Assembly (NCBI RefSeq): GCF_003231305.1
Contig: NZ_QKVM01000043.1
Coordinates: 1 to 56,449 of the forward strand
Direction: 5' to 3'
Origin: Pseudomonas sichuanensis
GTDB taxonomy: Bacteria > Pseudomonadota > Gammaproteobacteria > Pseudomonadales > Pseudomonadaceae
Length of the DNA: 56,449 nt
Shown: positions 40,679 through 48,711 of the stretch, in pieces
Numbering within the stretch: the first letter of the stretch is position 1
How the letters are laid out: each line of letters begins with the position of its first letter
Position numbers and translations under genes: made by a program
Notes under the pieces: model-generated
Databases searched by the model: none
What the model saw: only the letters and a program-made list of their open reading frames with translations
Told to the model about the DNA's origin: nothing

Positions 40679-41017
40679 ATGAGCAGTGAGCTGCAAGTCA
40701 TCGATCTTGAGGAAGGCAACGGCAAGGCCGTGGTCAAGGGTGCGCTGATCACCACCCAGTATCGCGGCACCTTGGCCGACGGCAGCGAGTTCGATTCGTC
40801 CTGGACGCGCGGCAAGCCGTTCCAGTGCGTGATCGGCACCGGCCGGGTGATCAAGGGCTGGGACCAGGGCCTGATGGGCATGCGCGTGGGCGGCAAACGC
40901 AAGCTGCTGGTACCGGCACACCTGGGTTATGGCGAGCGCAGCGTGGGCTCGATCCCGCCTAATTCCGACCTGACTTTCGAGATCGAACTGCTCGAAGTGC
41001 TGACCCGGGACGATTGA
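40679..41017 (+). CDS. FKBP-type peptidyl-prolyl isomerase
   Basis: A 112-residue cytoplasmic FKBP from ATG 40679 with GAGGAA upstream. The fold-defining segments are LITTQYRGTLADGSEFDSSW, FQCVIGTGRVIKGWDQGLMG, RKLLVPAHLGYGERS and IPPNSDLTFEIELLEV. It catalyses cis-trans proline isomerisation. The following 209 bases (41018-41226) show no gene. Confidence 0.93.
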   Translation: MSSELQVIDLEEGNGKAVVKGALITTQYRGTLADGSEFDSSWTRGKPFQCVIGTGRVIKGWDQGLMGMRVGGKRKLLVPAHLGYGERSVGSIPPNSDLTFEIELLEVLTRDD

Positions 41018-41226
41018 GGCACGGGACATCATTTGGCAACAGTCCTCTACTAACGTGGTCACTGGCCACGGAACGGCAGTTGCACCCAGGGAGGAACCAA
41101 ACGGGGCGAGGGCACTCTGACCCTCACGCGCGGCCAGGGATGGCATCCACTGCAAGGGCGCCTGCGGCATCGGCGGCAGGCCATGTGGCGAGCCTCGATA
41201 CCTTCTGCCACAAGAGCCTGCCGTAG

Positions 41227-41889
41227 ATGAAACTGCCCCCCTTCGTTCGCCGTCGTCGTCACCTGCTGTTGAGCCTGATGCTCACCGCTGCGGCCGTGCC
41301 CCTGGCAATGGATGTGGTCGAAAGCCGGGCGCAACCGGTGGATGGCACCCTGACTCTGGTGTTCCTGCGCCACGCCGAGAAGCCTGGCGAAGGCTTGGGC
41401 CAGTTGAACTGCCAGGGGCTCAACCGTGCCATCGACCTGGCCACCTTGCTGCCGGAGCGTTTCGGCAAGGCCGACTACGTGTTCGCCGCCAACCCCTCGC
41501 GGCATGTCGAGGAGGGTAGCCAGGACCAGAGCTACAGCTATATCCGCCCACTGATGACCATCACCCCCAGTGCCATTCGCCTGGGCCTGCCGGTGAACAT
41601 CGACTACGGCGCCAACGACACCGATGGCCTGGCCAGGGAACTGCTGCGCGACAAGTATCGCAATGCCACGGTCTATACCGCCTGGTCCCATGGTTACCTG
41701 CCGGAACTGATCAATGCCGTGGCCGGAAAGGCCCTGGGTGAGGATCGGGTGATCACCCAGGACTGGAGCGGTGACGACTTCGACACCTTGTATGTGCTCA
41801 CCCTGACCTGGCATGACGGCAAGGCCAGCCTGCTCAGCCGTAATGTGCGCCAGGGCCTCGACAACGGTGCGTCTGGCTGCCCGACCTGA
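41227..41889 (+). CDS. exported histidine phosphatase family protein
   Basis: A 220-residue protein. The N-terminus (MKLPPFVRRRRHLLLSLMLT AAA) is basic then hydrophobic, like an export signal. The phosphohistidine motif is VFLRHAEKPGEG (about residues 45-56), and the second catalytic His is in AWSHGYLPELINAV (about 150). This is the branch of the phosphoglycerate-mutase-like superfamily often found in the envelope; substrate unknown. The next gene begins 46 bases after the stop. Confidence 0.8.
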   Translation: MKLPPFVRRRRHLLLSLMLTAAAVPLAMDVVESRAQPVDGTLTLVFLRHAEKPGEGLGQLNCQGLNRAIDLATLLPERFGKADYVFAANPSRHVEEGSQDQSYSYIRPLMTITPSAIRLGLPVNIDYGANDTDGLARELLRDKYRNATVYTAWSHGYLPELINAVAGKALGEDRVITQDWSGDDFDTLYVLTLTWHDGKASLLSRNVRQGLDNGASGCPT

Positions 41890-41935
41890 GCTGCTGTTAC
41901 TGTCTTGCGCTGAACCCATGCACAGGGATGTACGG

Positions 41936-43129
41936 ATGAGCCAGCGGGTAACTGTGATCGGAGGAGGGGTGGTCGGCCTGGCGACCGCCTATGCACTGGT
42001 GCGCGAGGGGTACTCGGTCGACCTGGTCGAAGCCCGTGACAGCCTGGCCAGTGCCACCAGTTTTGCCAATGGCGGGCAGCTGTCGTACCGCTATGTGGCG
42101 CCGCTGGCCGATGCCGGGGTGCCCTGGCAGGCGCTTGGCTGGCTGTTGCGGGGCGATTCGCCCTTACGCTTGCGCCTGCGCCTGGACCCGGCCCAGTGGC
42201 GCTGGCTGGCGGCCTTCGTCATGGCCTGCCGCACAGGGGTCAATCGGCGCAATGCGGCCCAGTTGCTGAGCTTGGCCCTTGAGAGCCAGGCGGCGCTGGC
42301 GCGTTGGCGCGAGGAGGACGGCCTGACGGATTTTGCCTGGCGGCGCAACGGCAAACTGGTGGCCTTTCGCACCCGGCAGGCTTTCGCCCTTGGGCGCGAA
42401 CAGTTGCTCGACCCACTCAATCAGCAGGTACTGGATGCCGGGCAATTGCGTCTGCTCGACCCGGCGTTGGCCGAGGCGCCTTTTATCGGCGGTGTGTTCA
42501 CCCCGGACGAGGAAGTCGCCGATTGTCACCGCTTCTGCCTGCGTCTGGCCGAGCGGCTGCAAGCGTCGGGGCATTGCCGGCTGCACCTGGGCCAGGCGGT
42601 GACTCGGCTGATACGGCGCAAGGACGAAGTGGTGGCGCTGGCGCTTGCTGATCGTCAGTTGGACGTACAGCGCCTGGTGCTGTGCGCCGGGCACCGCAGC
42701 GTCAGCCTGGCATTGCCCGGCCTGAACCTGCCGGTTTATCCACTCAAGGGTTACAGCCTGACCGCACCTGTCACCGAGGCGCATCGGGCGCCTGACGTGA
42801 GCCTGACCGACTACGAGCGCAAGATCGTCTATGCGCGGCTGGGCCAGCAGCTTCGGGTGGCGGCGATGGTGGACATCGTCGGCTACGACGAAACGGTGGA
42901 CGCTGGCAGGCTGCGCAGCATGCGCCGTCTGGCGGGGGAGACGCTGCCCGGGGCGGCCGATTATGGCCAGGCGGTGGAGTGGGCGGGGATGCGGCCGGCG
43001 ACGCCGACCGGGGTGCCGATCATCGGGGCGACGGCGTACCGCAACCTGTGGTTGAACCTGGGGCATGGGGCGTTGGGGTTCACCTTGGCCTGTGGCAGTG
43101 CAGAGCGGTTGGTCAGGAAGATGGGGTGA
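41936..43129 (+). CDS. DadA-like FAD-dependent D-amino-acid oxidoreductase
   Basis: A 397-residue flavoprotein. ATG 41936 (MSQRVTVIGGGVVGLATAYA) has AGGGA upstream; ATG 41918 is an alternative. The dinucleotide-binding motif GGGVVGLATAYAL starts at residue 9. Later motifs (FANGGQLSYRYVAPLAD; VYPLKGYSLT; WAGMRPATPTGVPIIG; NLWLNLGHGALGFTLACGS) match the D-amino acid dehydrogenase family. It is about 35 residues shorter than DadA of the catabolic dadAX operon and has no dadX beside it, so the substrate may differ. Confidence 0.88.
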   Translation: MSQRVTVIGGGVVGLATAYALVREGYSVDLVEARDSLASATSFANGGQLSYRYVAPLADAGVPWQALGWLLRGDSPLRLRLRLDPAQWRWLAAFVMACRTGVNRRNAAQLLSLALESQAALARWREEDGLTDFAWRRNGKLVAFRTRQAFALGREQLLDPLNQQVLDAGQLRLLDPALAEAPFIGGVFTPDEEVADCHRFCLRLAERLQASGHCRLHLGQAVTRLIRRKDEVVALALADRQLDVQRLVLCAGHRSVSLALPGLNLPVYPLKGYSLTAPVTEAHRAPDVSLTDYERKIVYARLGQQLRVAAMVDIVGYDETVDAGRLRSMRRLAGETLPGAADYGQAVEWAGMRPATPTGVPIIGATAYRNLWLNLGHGALGFTLACGSAERLVRKMG

Positions 43130-43198
43130 CCAACCGCACCGTCGTTGGACGCGCTCCAATAGGGGCGGTTTAGCACTTGGAGAGCAAGCGGGGCAGGC

Positions 43199-44056
43199 CT
43201 ATTGATCAGCCTCCAGATAAGCGAACGTGGCGGTTTCCGAGGGCGTTGTTGGCAATCGGAGTTGAATCAGAGGGACGATGATTCCGGTCTTGGTCCGGTA
43301 TTTCTCTTTGTCCTTTTTGGCAAGGGTCAAGCTTACGCTGTCCATGTAGAAGAACGCCTGGATAGGTACTTGGGCATCGGCATCGTCTGACCAGGCTTGC
43401 ACCACCAACTCATTCCATACAGTGAAGTAACCTGTATCGAGTCGTTTCGAGCGCATCCCTTCATTGAAATTCTGCACAGCGTACTGGTTCAGTTCGTCGC
43501 GTACGTCCCATCCGCATGTCCTTCCCCAGCCGGTAGTCGGTGGATATTTGGCAACGTATTGTTCCGCAGTGTAGATACCCAGGCGATCGCACTTGTCTGA
43601 CTCGGGAATGCCTGGGTAGGCGCCGCAGCGGTGTTCTGCGCGATTGTCGCTTCCGCCATCGATGGGAAAGAAGCACAGGATTGGCAGTTTAAGCTTCCCG
43701 GCTGGGGTTTCGAAGATCGGATAGAAAACCAAGCCATTTTTTGCACTCCAGAATCGATCGAAATTGTTGTCCCTGCGCAGATAGGAAAACGAGACGCTCC
43801 CTTGCCTGTGCGACCCGGGGCTGGGGTCCCATGAGTCGTAGGCATCTGAATACACCGTTGAACGCAGGATGACGCCGGAGCAGAGAAATGCGGGTGCGCT
43901 GCCACTGCCACAATTGCTGACCGTACTCAGGTAGCGCGCATTGAGTGCTGCGGCGACTTCTGGGCCGCTTTGGGTTTTGGTGGATATCGTGGGGTGTTCT
44001 GCACATCCCCACATCGTCAATGCGAAGAACATCAGCAAGGTAATGAGCCGTTTCAT
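43199..44056 (-). CDS. halovibrin-like secreted protein, copy 2
   Basis: A 285-residue paralogue of the gene at 37063-38037. Shared blocks: ALNARY, APAFLCSGVILRSTVYSDAY, GSVSFSYLRRDNNF, NGLVFYPIFETP, HRCGAYPGIPESDKC and VPIQAFFYMDS. The N-terminus MKRLITLLMFFALTMWGC looks like a lipoprotein signal, although Met-Trp-Gly before Cys is not a classical lipobox. It lacks the C-terminal extension of copy 1. A lux-box-like site lies 128-147 bases upstream. GC is lower than in flanking genes. Halovibrin identity is from memory of the family; the enzymatic activity is inferred. Confidence 0.65.
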   Translation of the reverse strand: MKRLITLLMFFALTMWGCAEHPTISTKTQSGPEVAAALNARYLSTVSNCGSGSAPAFLCSGVILRSTVYSDAYDSWDPSPGSHRQGSVSFSYLRRDNNFDRFWSAKNGLVFYPIFETPAGKLKLPILCFFPIDGGSDNRAEHRCGAYPGIPESDKCDRLGIYTAEQYVAKYPPTTGWGRTCGWDVRDELNQYAVQNFNEGMRSKRLDTGYFTVWNELVVQAWSDDADAQVPIQAFFYMDSVSLTLAKKDKEKYRTKTGIIVPLIQLRLPTTPSETATFAYLEADQ

Positions 44057-44183
44057 GGTTCAAGCCTCTAACAGGCACATGAGTGCATCATGGTCGAGCG
44101 CTAGCAGCACGCACTTGGCCCAGGGACATGGCACAAACTTCCCTGATGCAGTCTCATTAAACGGGCGGCTCGTTCAACGGCAC

Positions 44184-44203
44184 AACTGACAGAATTGACA
44201 GGT
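44184..44203 (-). promoter_or_regulatory. lux/las-box-like operator before halovibrin-like copy 2
   Basis: On the minus strand, ACCTGTCAATTCTGTCAGTT fits CT-N12-AG and closely resembles known Pseudomonas las/rhl boxes. A possible -10 (TTTAAT, about 44156-44161) lies some 22 bases downstream. The site matches the one at 38148-38167 at 15 of 20 positions. The rest of 44057-44408 carries no gene; a block at 44251-44267 (GGCAGTTCAGCGTAATG) repeats one at 38264-38280. Confidence 0.65.
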
Positions 44204-44408
44204 GGGACTTGCGATTGCGAGTAGTGATAATGCTGAAGTTGCGTTTTGCAGGCAGTTCAGCGTAATGCCAAGGTTGCAGATTCATGCCACAACGAGTCTG
44301 GGCAGAGCGTTGCGTTGACGGATGCCAGAATCTGGTGCGTCATCTGGCGCCCTGGCAGGAGCCGCAGTAAGCGGCTCGCCAGACTGCTGTCTGTAAGTTG
44401 GGGCCGAG

Positions 44409-45137
44409 TCAACGCCCGAAGCGCATCGGCCAGCCCACCACTTTCTTCGCCCGCGGCGTGGCATAGGTGCGCACCTTGGAGGTGCTCAGGCCCAGGCGCA
44501 CCAGTGACTCGGCAATGGTCACCGCCGCACTCACGCCATCCACAACCGGCACCCCGGTGCGCTGGCGAATTTCTTCGTCAAGCCCGGCCATGCCGCCACA
44601 ACCCAGGCAGATCACCTCGGCCTTGTCCTCCTGTACGGCGCGTTCGGCCTGCTCGACGATGGCTTCAACGGCCCGCCTTGGGTCGGCCTCCAGCTCCAGT
44701 ACCGCCAGCCCGCTGGCACGCACCGAGGCGCAGCGGTCGTACAGGCCCGACAGTTTCAGACGGTCCTCGATCAGCGGCACGGTGCGGTCCAGGGTCGTCA
44801 CCACGGAGTAGGCGTGGCCCAGGTACATCGCTGTGCTGGCGGCGGCGTCGGTGATGTCCACCACCGGTACGTTGAGCAACTCCTGCAGGCCTTCGCGGCC
44901 ATGTTCGCCGTAGCCGGCCTGGATGACGGCGTCGTAGGGCTGGTCATAGGCCAGCACCCGGTCCATCACGGCGATGGCGGCCAGGTAACTCTCGAAATTG
45001 CCTTCCACCGATTCGGCACCGAACCAGGGCGTCAGGCCGACGATCTCGGTGCCCGGCGCGGCGACGCTGCGCGCCTGCTCGGCGATGGCCTCGGTGATGG
45101 CGGCGGTGGTGTTGACGTTGGCGATCAGAATACGCAT
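44409..45137 (-). CDS. Asp/Glu/hydantoin racemase-family protein
   Basis: A 242-residue protein from ATG 45137 (MRILIANVNTTAAITEAIAE) with AGGGAGA upstream. The second family cysteine is in ICLGCGGMAGL (about residue 175). At the position of the first catalytic cysteine (family pattern ACFGDPG) the sequence reads AGYGEHG (about residues 75-81), so one of the two usual cysteines is missing. It follows the NCS1 transporter by 17 bases, so the substrate is probably a hydantoin- or allantoin-like compound. No hydantoinase is in the window. Confidence 0.75.
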   Translation of the reverse strand: MRILIANVNTTAAITEAIAEQARSVAAPGTEIVGLTPWFGAESVEGNFESYLAAIAVMDRVLAYDQPYDAVIQAGYGEHGREGLQELLNVPVVDITDAAASTAMYLGHAYSVVTTLDRTVPLIEDRLKLSGLYDRCASVRASGLAVLELEADPRRAVEAIVEQAERAVQEDKAEVICLGCGGMAGLDEEIRQRTGVPVVDGVSAAVTIAESLVRLGLSTSKVRTYATPRAKKVVGWPMRFGR

Positions 45138-45154
45138 GACGGATCTCCCTGAAT

Positions 45155-46690
45155 TCAGTGGCTGCTGTGGTCGACGGCGATGCACTCGCCGCTGACGTCG
45201 TGGTACTGGACGTGGCGCGGAGCGATCAGCAGGTACAGGGCGGCGGCGATGCCGGCCCCGATCAGCCAGGAGAACGGCGCGACACTGTGGAAGTTAGGCA
45301 CCAGGGCCAGGACGATGGCCAAGAGCGCGGCGGGGATGAACGCGGCGAGGGCGCGCAGGTTGATGCCCTTGGTGTAGTGGTAGGCGCCGGCGGGGTTCTC
45401 GCTGTACAGCTCGGGCACGTTGATGCGGCCCTTACGCAGCAGCCAGTAGTCGGCCATGATCACGCCGTACAGCGGGCCGAGCAGGGCGCCCAGCCCCGAC
45501 AGGAAGTACACGATCACCAGTGGGCTGTTGTACAGGTTCCACGGCAGGATCAGCACCGCCAGGGTGGCGCTGATCAGGCCGGCACGGCGGAAGTTCAGGT
45601 GGCGTGGCGCCAGGTTGCTGAGCACGAAGGCCGGGGCGACGAAGTTGGCCATGATGTTCACTGCCACGGTGACGATCAGGAAGGCCATGCAGCCCAGCAC
45701 CAGGAACAGGGTGTTGGGGATGCTGGCGACGATCTGCGTCGGGCTGTCGATGATCTGGCCGTTGATCTGGAACTGCGCGCCGCACAACACCACGGTGATG
45801 GCGGCGAACACCAGGATGTTCACCGGCAAGCCCCAGAAGTTGCCGACGCGGATGGTCTTGCGGCACGGCGAGCTGCGGGCGAAGTCGCAGAAGTTCAGCA
45901 CCAGGGTGCCGTAGATCGCCAGCCACAGAGCGCCGCCGGCAAAGATGTTGCGCCACATCTCGTAACCGCTCAGCGGTTCGGCAACCGACCAGGCGATGCG
46001 CGCGTCGGCCTTGAAGTACATGAACACCGCCAGGCAGGCCACGGTGAGCAGGATCACCGGGCCGGCGAAGGCTTCGTAGCGGCGCACCATTTCCATGCCG
46101 TAGGCGAGGATCACCAGCTGCACCAGCCAGATCGACACGAAGCACACCCAGCCCAGGCTCGACAGGCCGAGGATGCTGTCGTGGTCATAGGCGGCCACTT
46201 GCGGCCAGACGGCCGTGAGCAGCACCCGCAGCACCACCGAAGCGAGATAGGTCTGGATACCGAACCAGGCGATGGCGATCACCGCGCGGATCAGCGCCGG
46301 GATCTGCGCGCCATGGATGCCGAAGGCGATGCGGCTGATCACCGGGAACGGCACACCGGTTTTCTGCCCCATGTAGCCGGACAGGTTCATGAAGAAGTAC
46401 ACCAGCGCCGCGCCGATCGCCAGCGACAGGAGGATCTGCCAGCCGCCCAGGCCAAGGGCGAACAGCCCCATGGCGAAGGAGTAGTTGGCGATGTTGTGCA
46501 CGTCGTTGGTCCACAGCGCGAAGATGCTGTAGCCGCCCCAGCGCCGGCCTTCGGCTTTGGTCGGGGCGAGATCGCGGTTATGCAGGCGCGGGCTCAGTTC
46601 GAGGTCGGCCGGGTGGCCTTCGAGGGTGGTTGAGGCGGGGCTGGTGCTGGCAACGGAAAGTTCAGGGGCAAGGGGGAGGCTGCTACTCAT
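45155..46690 (-). CDS. NCS1-family nucleobase/hydantoin/allantoin transporter
   Basis: A 511-residue protein from ATG 46690 (MSSSLPLAPELSVASTSPAS) with AGGAG upstream. The family start is LHNRDLAPTKAEGRRWGGYS, then FALWTNDVHNIANYSFAMGL. About twelve membrane helices occupy residues 55-495. The segment GALLGPLYGVIMADYWLLRK is the conserved late signature. It is a cation symporter for nucleobases or related rings. It forms a two-gene operon with the racemase-like gene. The promoter should lie in 46691-47000. Confidence 0.9.
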   Translation of the reverse strand: MSSSLPLAPELSVASTSPASTTLEGHPADLELSPRLHNRDLAPTKAEGRRWGGYSIFALWTNDVHNIANYSFAMGLFALGLGGWQILLSLAIGAALVYFFMNLSGYMGQKTGVPFPVISRIAFGIHGAQIPALIRAVIAIAWFGIQTYLASVVLRVLLTAVWPQVAAYDHDSILGLSSLGWVCFVSIWLVQLVILAYGMEMVRRYEAFAGPVILLTVACLAVFMYFKADARIAWSVAEPLSGYEMWRNIFAGGALWLAIYGTLVLNFCDFARSSPCRKTIRVGNFWGLPVNILVFAAITVVLCGAQFQINGQIIDSPTQIVASIPNTLFLVLGCMAFLIVTVAVNIMANFVAPAFVLSNLAPRHLNFRRAGLISATLAVLILPWNLYNSPLVIVYFLSGLGALLGPLYGVIMADYWLLRKGRINVPELYSENPAGAYHYTKGINLRALAAFIPAALLAIVLALVPNFHSVAPFSWLIGAGIAAALYLLIAPRHVQYHDVSGECIAVDHSSH

Positions 46691-46847
46691 TCCGGCGGCT
46701 CCTGATGCGTGTGACTGCGATGAGCGGGCGCTGGCGCACGGGCTCGCCATCTCGTCGGTGCAGGCGTTGGCATCACTGGGTTCTGGGCGCGGCGGTCGCG
46801 GTTCGGGGCGACGCTGCGGGTTCTTGTGTATTTATGTTTTGTTTAAC

Positions 46848-46857
46848 TTGTATACAA
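46848..46857. promoter_or_regulatory. TTGTATACAA palindrome, likely regulator site of the transporter operon
   Basis: A perfect ten-base dyad, 158 bases before the transporter start, of the kind bound by GntR-family repressors. It is embedded in an AT-rich stretch (TGTTTTGTTTAACTTGTATA). No regulator gene is adjacent. Confidence 0.4.
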
Positions 46858-47012
46858 AACACGAACACACAAAAGCCAGTTCTATGCCAGGGTGAATCCA
46901 AGTTTCAGGTGGCCATCATTTTGAATTTGGCTAGTCGAAGTATAAGTAGCTGAAAGTAAGGATTTATAAGTTGACCGAATGAACAGTTTAAATTTTTCGA
47001 GATGCGAATTAG

Positions 47013-47028
47013 TTGATCAATTGGTCAA
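47013..47028. promoter_or_regulatory. TTGATCAATTGGTCAA near-perfect palindrome
   Basis: A sixteen-base dyad with only one mismatched pair, in the AT-rich region 46860-47120 upstream of the transporter operon. It may be a second operator. There is no gene with a credible start in 46858-47180. Confidence 0.35.
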
Positions 47029-47076
47029 AATTAGTTGGCCCTAGTGTGTAACCTAATGGGGCGCTGCTTCGCAAAA

Positions 47077-47117
47077 GTGCACACAAAAATGGCACTTAAG
47101 GTGACATTTGTGTGTAC
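47077..47117. repeat. imperfect inverted repeat with five-base loop
   Basis: GTGCACACAAAAATGGCAC (47077-47095), loop TTAAG, then GTGACATTTGTGTGTAC (47101-47117), close to the reverse complement of the first arm. It could be a hairpin, an operator or an old insertion end. Confidence 0.5.
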
Positions 47118-47180
47118 AAAAAATCGCCAGGGCGTGTGTGCAGGACTTTCGCCGGCAAGCTAGCTCATTCGGCGCGCACA

Positions 47181-47583
47181 GCGATGCCGCGTCGTACCAA
47201 CAAGGCAGACCAGGTGATGGCACAGGAAAGACTGGCCCGAAACAAATGTGGGAGCGGGTTTACCCGCGAAGCGCCGCGCGGGCGGCGCTCGATCTCATAG
47301 GCGCTGCAGAAACTTCGGCGAGCACCTAGTGGCCCATATGCGATTTCAAGACAGGCCCCTGGGCGTCACACCGCCGGCCTTGGGTATTCAGGATCGGGTA
47401 ACGGCCACCAGGCGCATGGCGGGAGATTGGGTGAAGGCCAGCAGGTGCCTGGCGATGCTTTTGTAGCGCCTATGAGATCGAGCGCCGCCCGCGCGGCGCT
47501 TCGCGGGTAAACCCGCTCCCACATCTGTTTCGGGCCAGTCATTCCTGTGAGGTCACCGCTGTCCGCCTTGTTGGCATGACGCG
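47181..47583. repeat. long palindromic repeat module, copy 3 (arms outward)
   Basis: Right-type arm first: ACCAACAAGGCAGACCAGG, GACTGGCCCGAAACAAATG, REP core GAGCGGGTTTACCCGCGAAG, then GCGGCGCTCGATCTCATAGG (to ~47300). An internal segment of ~165 bases follows, then the opposite arm GCGCCTATGAGATCGAGCGC, ACATCTGTTTCGGGCCAGTC, ending CCGCCTTGTTGGCATGAC. The internal segment is the reverse complement of that in copy 4, about 85 percent identical by eye (shared: CATCGCCAGGCACCTG, CTTCACCCAATCTCCC, GGCCTGTCTTGAAATCGCAT). Confidence 0.85.
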
Positions 47584-47636
47584 ATATTGCGGTGCGCGCT
47601 GATACCGATGCGCCTGTCTCACGGGCAATCCACCCC

Positions 47637-47906
47637 TCAGTGCTTCATCCCCAGCTCCGCATCATCCATCAGTGCCTTGGCCAGCGCGCTCAGGTAATAC
47701 GACGCCCAGAGCAGTTGCGGTTTTTCCTCCATGATCCCGGTGATGGTCAGGTCGCGCACGCAGCCCATCAGTTCCGAGGCCTGGTCGCGCGCGTGCTGGC
47801 AGGGGATGCCGGGTTCGATACAGAACAGCGGGGCGGTCATGCCTTCGCCTTGGTAGAACTTGGTCTTGCCCGCAGTGGTGCGGGGCGTGGTGTCGTCTGT
47901 GTTCAT
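47637..47906 (-). CDS. DUF3077-like small protein
   Basis: An 89-residue protein (MNTDDTTPRTTAGKTKFYQG...). The pattern PLFCIEPGIPCQHARDQASE, LMGCVRDLTI, LLWASYYLSALAKALMDDAE resembles the DUF3077 family, which is almost limited to Pseudomonas. No signal, membrane helix or catalytic motif is visible; it is probably a helical cytoplasmic protein. The start has AGGGAGAG upstream. It lies between two palindromic modules with another small gene on the same strand. Function unknown. Confidence 0.65.
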   Translation of the reverse strand: MNTDDTTPRTTAGKTKFYQGEGMTAPLFCIEPGIPCQHARDQASELMGCVRDLTITGIMEEKPQLLWASYYLSALAKALMDDAELGMKH

Positions 47907-47944
47907 TGCTCACTCTCCCTGAAATGATCGATGCCTGGGCGGGC

Positions 47945-48048
47945 CCCATCGCGGGTCAAGCCCGCTCCCACGGATGCAGGCATAACCCTGCGGGCTGGGG
48001 GTGGCGTGGGAGCGGCGGTGCGCCGATGCGACTTGCCCCGCGATAGCG
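47945..48048. repeat. REP unit with degenerate inverted partner
   Basis: ATCGCGGGTCAAGCCCGCTC (from 47948) is a standard REP core. The inverse partner GTGGGAGCGG near 48005-48014, followed by CCCCGCGATAGCGCC, is broken by an extra segment. It fills the gap between the two small genes. Confidence 0.6.
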
Positions 48049-48076
48049 CCAGCCCAGGCGACACATGACCAACGGC

Positions 48077-48325
48077 CTAGTGGAACGCCCGGCGCTCCAT
48101 CTGCGGCATCTGCACCTGAATCAATGCCGACTCGAGCAGCACCCGTAGCGCCTCGATCTCATGCATCAACGCCATGATCAGAATCGACGCGGGGGACTTG
48201 GGCTGCTGGACCGAAATGGCCTGATGCGCCACGGCCTGAGCGCACAGGGCGTACTCCGTGGCCTGGATCAGGGTGTCTTCGAGGGAGTGATGGTTGTGGG
48301 GTGGATCGGGGACGATCTTTAACAT
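48077..48325 (-). CDS. small helical hypothetical protein
   Basis: An 82-residue protein (MLKIVPDPPHNHHSLEDTLI...) with AGGAGC five bases before ATG 48325. The start LKIVPDPP is shared by many small Pseudomonas proteins encoded next to DUF3077 genes. The remainder is predicted helical (ATEYALCAQAVAHQAIS; ILIMALMHEIEALRVLLESA). No known domain. It is the upstream partner of the DUF3077-like gene, and a long hairpin lies just upstream at 48381-48461. Confidence 0.6.
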   Translation of the reverse strand: MLKIVPDPPHNHHSLEDTLIQATEYALCAQAVAHQAISVQQPKSPASILIMALMHEIEALRVLLESALIQVQMPQMERRAFH

Positions 48326-48380
48326 TTGAGCTCCTATATCTCTAAAGGAGCCACCACCTGCCCGCTGTCAAACAGAAGGG

Positions 48381-48461
48381 TGGCAGCTGTACGTGGGTTG
48401 ACAGACCGGCGGACATAGGAAGTTCCGGCGCACGCAAGCGTGCCCGCACGTACAGCTGCCA
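48381..48461. ncRNA. long hairpin upstream of the small-gene pair, candidate structured RNA
   Basis: Two perfectly complementary 15-base arms, TGGCAGCTGTACGTG (48381-48395) and CACGTACAGCTGCCA (48447-48461), enclose 51 bases. Inside are a further hairpin GCACG-CAAG-CGTGC (48430-48443) and a CCGG/CCGG pairing. This could be the leader RNA of the gene at 48325, a small RNA, or a repeat palindrome. The rest of 48326-48711 shows no gene. Confidence 0.4.
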
Positions 48462-48711
48462 TTGAGGCGCTGCATACCTAAGTACCGTCGCGGCCTGTCA
48501 AAGCCGATCGCCGAATTCAGCGACTCGCCGAGACTAGGGTGATGCCAAAGCGACCGCAACGGAAAAAAGGCGGCAACAGTATGTTTGGGAAATGGACTAC
48601 AAGTAAGGGCTTTAATCTGATTTTTCGTGAAAGTTGGCGAAGTCAGGAGTTGCACACGTTGCATGGATATTGGCCGGTCTTCGTAGGCGCATTTCAGCGC
48701 GCACAGAGATA

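Noticed and set aside
41018..41226. A small gene between the FKBP and histidine phosphatase genes
   Set aside because: One open frame exists, but it has no family resemblance and no RBS; treated as non-coding.
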